From assembly GCF_000502875.1 (NCBI RefSeq), contig NZ_AYWX01000004.1, positions 163,442 to 227,441 on the forward strand: DNA of 64,000 nucleotides, in the 5' to 3' direction. The translations under genes were made by a program, and so were the position numbers. The stretch is from Mesorhizobium sp. L2C084A000 (GTDB lineage: Bacteria; Pseudomonadota; Alphaproteobacteria; Rhizobiales; Rhizobiaceae). A model generated the notes under the pieces. The model saw nothing but the letters and a program-made list of their open reading frames with translations, did not search any database and had not been told where the DNA came from. Shown piece by piece: positions 62,166 through 64,000 of this stretch. Each line of letters begins with the position of its first letter. Within the stretch, counting starts at the first letter, position 1.

Positions 62166-63977
62166 CTATTCGGCCGGCGATGGTTTCTTTCGGAACAGCG
62201 CGACCAGATTGTCCCACAGCTCGATCTTGGCGCCCTGGCGCTTCATGATGATGCCCTGCTGGAGGATCGACAGCGTGTTGTTCCAGGCCCAGTAGATGAC
62301 CAGGCCGGCCGGGAAACCCGCCATCATGAAGGTGAAGATGACAGGCATCCAGGTGAAGATCGCCGCCTGCGTCGGGTCCGGCGGCGTCGGGTTCATGCGC
62401 ATCTGCAGGAACATGGTGACGCCCATGATCAGCGGCCAGACGCCGATCATCAGCATGTGCGGCAGGGTGACCGGGATCAGGCCGAACAGGTTGAACAGCG
62501 ACGTCGGGTCGGGTGCGGCCAGATCCTGGATCCAGCCGAAGAACGGCGCGTGCCGCATCTCGATGGTGATGTAGAGCACCTTGTAGAGCGAGAAGAAGAC
62601 CGGGATCTGCAGCGCCACCGGCCAGCAGCCGGCAAGCGGGTTGATCTTCTCGGTCTTGTACAGCTCCATCATCGCCTGCTGCTGCTTCATCTTATCGTCC
62701 GCGTATTTCTCGCGGATCTCGAGCATTTTCGGCTGCACCTTCTTCATGTTCGCCATCGACGCGTAGGACTTGTTGGCGAGCGGATAGAAGATGGCCTTGA
62801 CGATGACGGTGGTGGCGAGGATGGCCAGGCCGAAATTGCCGAAGAATTTGTAGAGCGTGTCGATCAGCCAGAACATCGGCTTGGTGATGAAGTGGAACCA
62901 GCCCCAGTCGATCAGGAGATCGAACCGCTTGATATGACGGTCTTCCGCATAGGCGTTGATCTTGCCGACTTCCTTGGCGCCGGCGAAGATTTCGCTCTCC
63001 ACCGTCGCCGACTGGCCGGCATCGACGGTGATCGGGTCGGTGAGGAAGTCGGACTGGTAGCGATGGCGGCCGTCCTCGAAATAGGCGTAGCGCGGCTGGA
63101 ACGGCTGCTTCTCCGTCGGCACCAGCGTCACCGCCCAGTATTTGTCGGTGATGCCGAGCCACCCGTCGGTCGACTTGCCCGGCGTGAACTGCTTGTCCTT
63201 CTCGATGGACGCGTATTTGTGCTCCTGCAGGCCTTCGGTGCCGGTGAAGCCGATCAGGCCCTCATGCAGCACATAGGTGCTGGCAACGAGCGGCTTGTCG
63301 AAGCGGGTGACACGGCCGTAATTGGACAGCGAGACGGCGGCCGTGCCCGTATTCTGCACCGTGTCGGACACCGTGAACATGTAGTTGGTGTCGACGGAAA
63401 AGGTGCGCTTAAAGGTCAGGCCCTTGTCGTTCGAATAGGTCAGCGTGACCGGGGTCGTCGGCGTCAGCGTCGCATTGCCGTCGACGGCCCACACAGTCTC
63501 GGGACCGGGCACCGCGCCGGTCTTGTCGTTGCCGACGAAGCCGATCTCGGCATAGTAGCCATTGGGGAGTGCTGCCGGGTTGAGCAGGCTGATCTCGGGC
63601 GAGTTCTTGTCGACCGTCTCAGTGTAGTGCTTGAGCTTGAGGTCGTCGAGACGGGCGCCGGTCAGGTTGATCGAACCCTCGAGGCTCGGCGTGTCGATCC
63701 TGGCGCGGGTGGTCGTGGCGAGTGCCTGTTCGCGGCCGGCCGGCGTCACGGCGTCTGTTCCCGGTGCGTTGGGAATGGCGCCAGGGGCGACGGGCGTTCC
63801 GGTGTCGGTACCGGGATTTGTGCCGGCGGCCTTCTTCTGCTCCTCGACGCGCTGCTGTTCGACGCGGGCTGCCTCGCGCTGCGCTTCGCTGCGCGGCAAC
63901 ACGTAAAAATATTGCCATACCGCCAGGATCAGCACCGACAGCGCGATGGTGATGAAGAAGTTCCGGTTGTTTTCCAT
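62166..63977 (-). CDS. yidC: Membrane protein insertase YidC
   Basis: 603 residues. The N-terminal span is FITIALSVLILAVWQYFYVL, followed by a Pro/Thr-rich linker and the large periplasmic beta domain (about residues 90-350). The C-terminal five-span insertase core has WGWFHFITKPMFWLIDTLYK, YPLANKSYASMANMKKVQPK, INPLAGCWPVALQIPVFFSL and WMPVIFTFMMAGFPAGLVIY. It inserts proteins into the inner membrane, alone or with Sec. The start ATG 63977 is complete within the window; the region beyond would normally hold rnpA. Confidence 0.96.
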   Translation of the reverse strand: MENNRNFFITIALSVLILAVWQYFYVLPRSEAQREAARVEQQRVEEQKKAAGTNPGTDTGTPVAPGAIPNAPGTDAVTPAGREQALATTTRARIDTPSLEGSINLTGARLDDLKLKHYTETVDKNSPEISLLNPAALPNGYYAEIGFVGNDKTGAVPGPETVWAVDGNATLTPTTPVTLTYSNDKGLTFKRTFSVDTNYMFTVSDTVQNTGTAAVSLSNYGRVTRFDKPLVASTYVLHEGLIGFTGTEGLQEHKYASIEKDKQFTPGKSTDGWLGITDKYWAVTLVPTEKQPFQPRYAYFEDGRHRYQSDFLTDPITVDAGQSATVESEIFAGAKEVGKINAYAEDRHIKRFDLLIDWGWFHFITKPMFWLIDTLYKFFGNFGLAILATTVIVKAIFYPLANKSYASMANMKKVQPKMLEIREKYADDKMKQQQAMMELYKTEKINPLAGCWPVALQIPVFFSLYKVLYITIEMRHAPFFGWIQDLAAPDPTSLFNLFGLIPVTLPHMLMIGVWPLIMGVTMFLQMRMNPTPPDPTQAAIFTWMPVIFTFMMAGFPAGLVIYWAWNNTLSILQQGIIMKRQGAKIELWDNLVALFRKKPSPAE

Positions 63978-64000
63978 CGAAAGCCCTTGGCCTATCGTGT

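Overview
The window is high-GC chromosomal DNA with tightly packed, mostly real genes. It looks like an alphaproteobacterium of the order Hyphomicrobiales (Rhizobiales), most likely Mesorhizobium or a close relative. Grounds: rhizobial families such as DUF6481, paired DUF805 proteins and a BchE-like radical SAM protein, an argB/engB/yidC gene string, and several rhizobial-style intergenic palindromic repeats. The genus is an inference. I see no rRNA, tRNA, insertion sequence or CRISPR.

Layout. 1-4240: 3' end of a periplasmic binding protein gene followed by livHMGF, a branched-chain-amino-acid-type ABC importer. 4241-6487 (minus): an NhaD/ArsB-type antiporter whose 5' end runs into a hairpin repeat, and a nicotinamidase. 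6630-13882 (plus): a compact operon with a clear promoter, encoding the FAD subunit of a molybdenum hydroxylase, a fused [2Fe-2S]/Mo subunit, a 6-hydroxynicotinate-reductase-like Fe-S protein, a UPF0280 (ApbE-like) protein, a PF06684 protein and a MarR regulator. This is the best candidate for a poorly described pathway, namely oxidative then reductive degradation of an N-heterocycle such as nicotinate. 13999-15599: an atypical convergent pair, TcmP and its three-Cys-motif Gp37/Gp68 partner. 15756-20858: a ribose-type sugar ABC importer with a divergent LacI regulator and two operators. 20891-29714: two luciferase-like oxidoreductases, an AI-2E-type transporter, DUF6481, a SugE-type exporter, a tiny basic protein, a transglutaminase-like protein, a CDF transporter, a GFA protein and RmuC.

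29818-40736 is mainly housekeeping: def and fmt (split by a FitAB-like toxin-antitoxin pair), a GNAT, truA, dapE, a PanE-like reductase, DUF805 pair, dapD, LOG and a HAD nucleotidase. 40897-46623: a diguanylate cyclase, a small Tat-signal protein coupled to a GMC-type oxidoreductase, phhA with a divergent Lrp regulator, and a cobalamin-binding radical SAM protein. 46632-63977: argB, engB and yidC separated by an amidase, an ECF sigma/anti-sigma pair, two paralogous fasciclin proteins, MsrB, a Vat/CatB-like acetyltransferase and two EmrAB-like exporters, one under a TetR and one under a MarR gene that carries a frameshift.

A recurring intergenic hairpin is seen five times (24422, 25111, 32701, 38960, 47554). 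Its loop-side core is nearly constant, while the outer stem differs between copies yet stays self-complementary. Other palindromic repeats lie at 759-916, 5680-5820 and 55909-56041.
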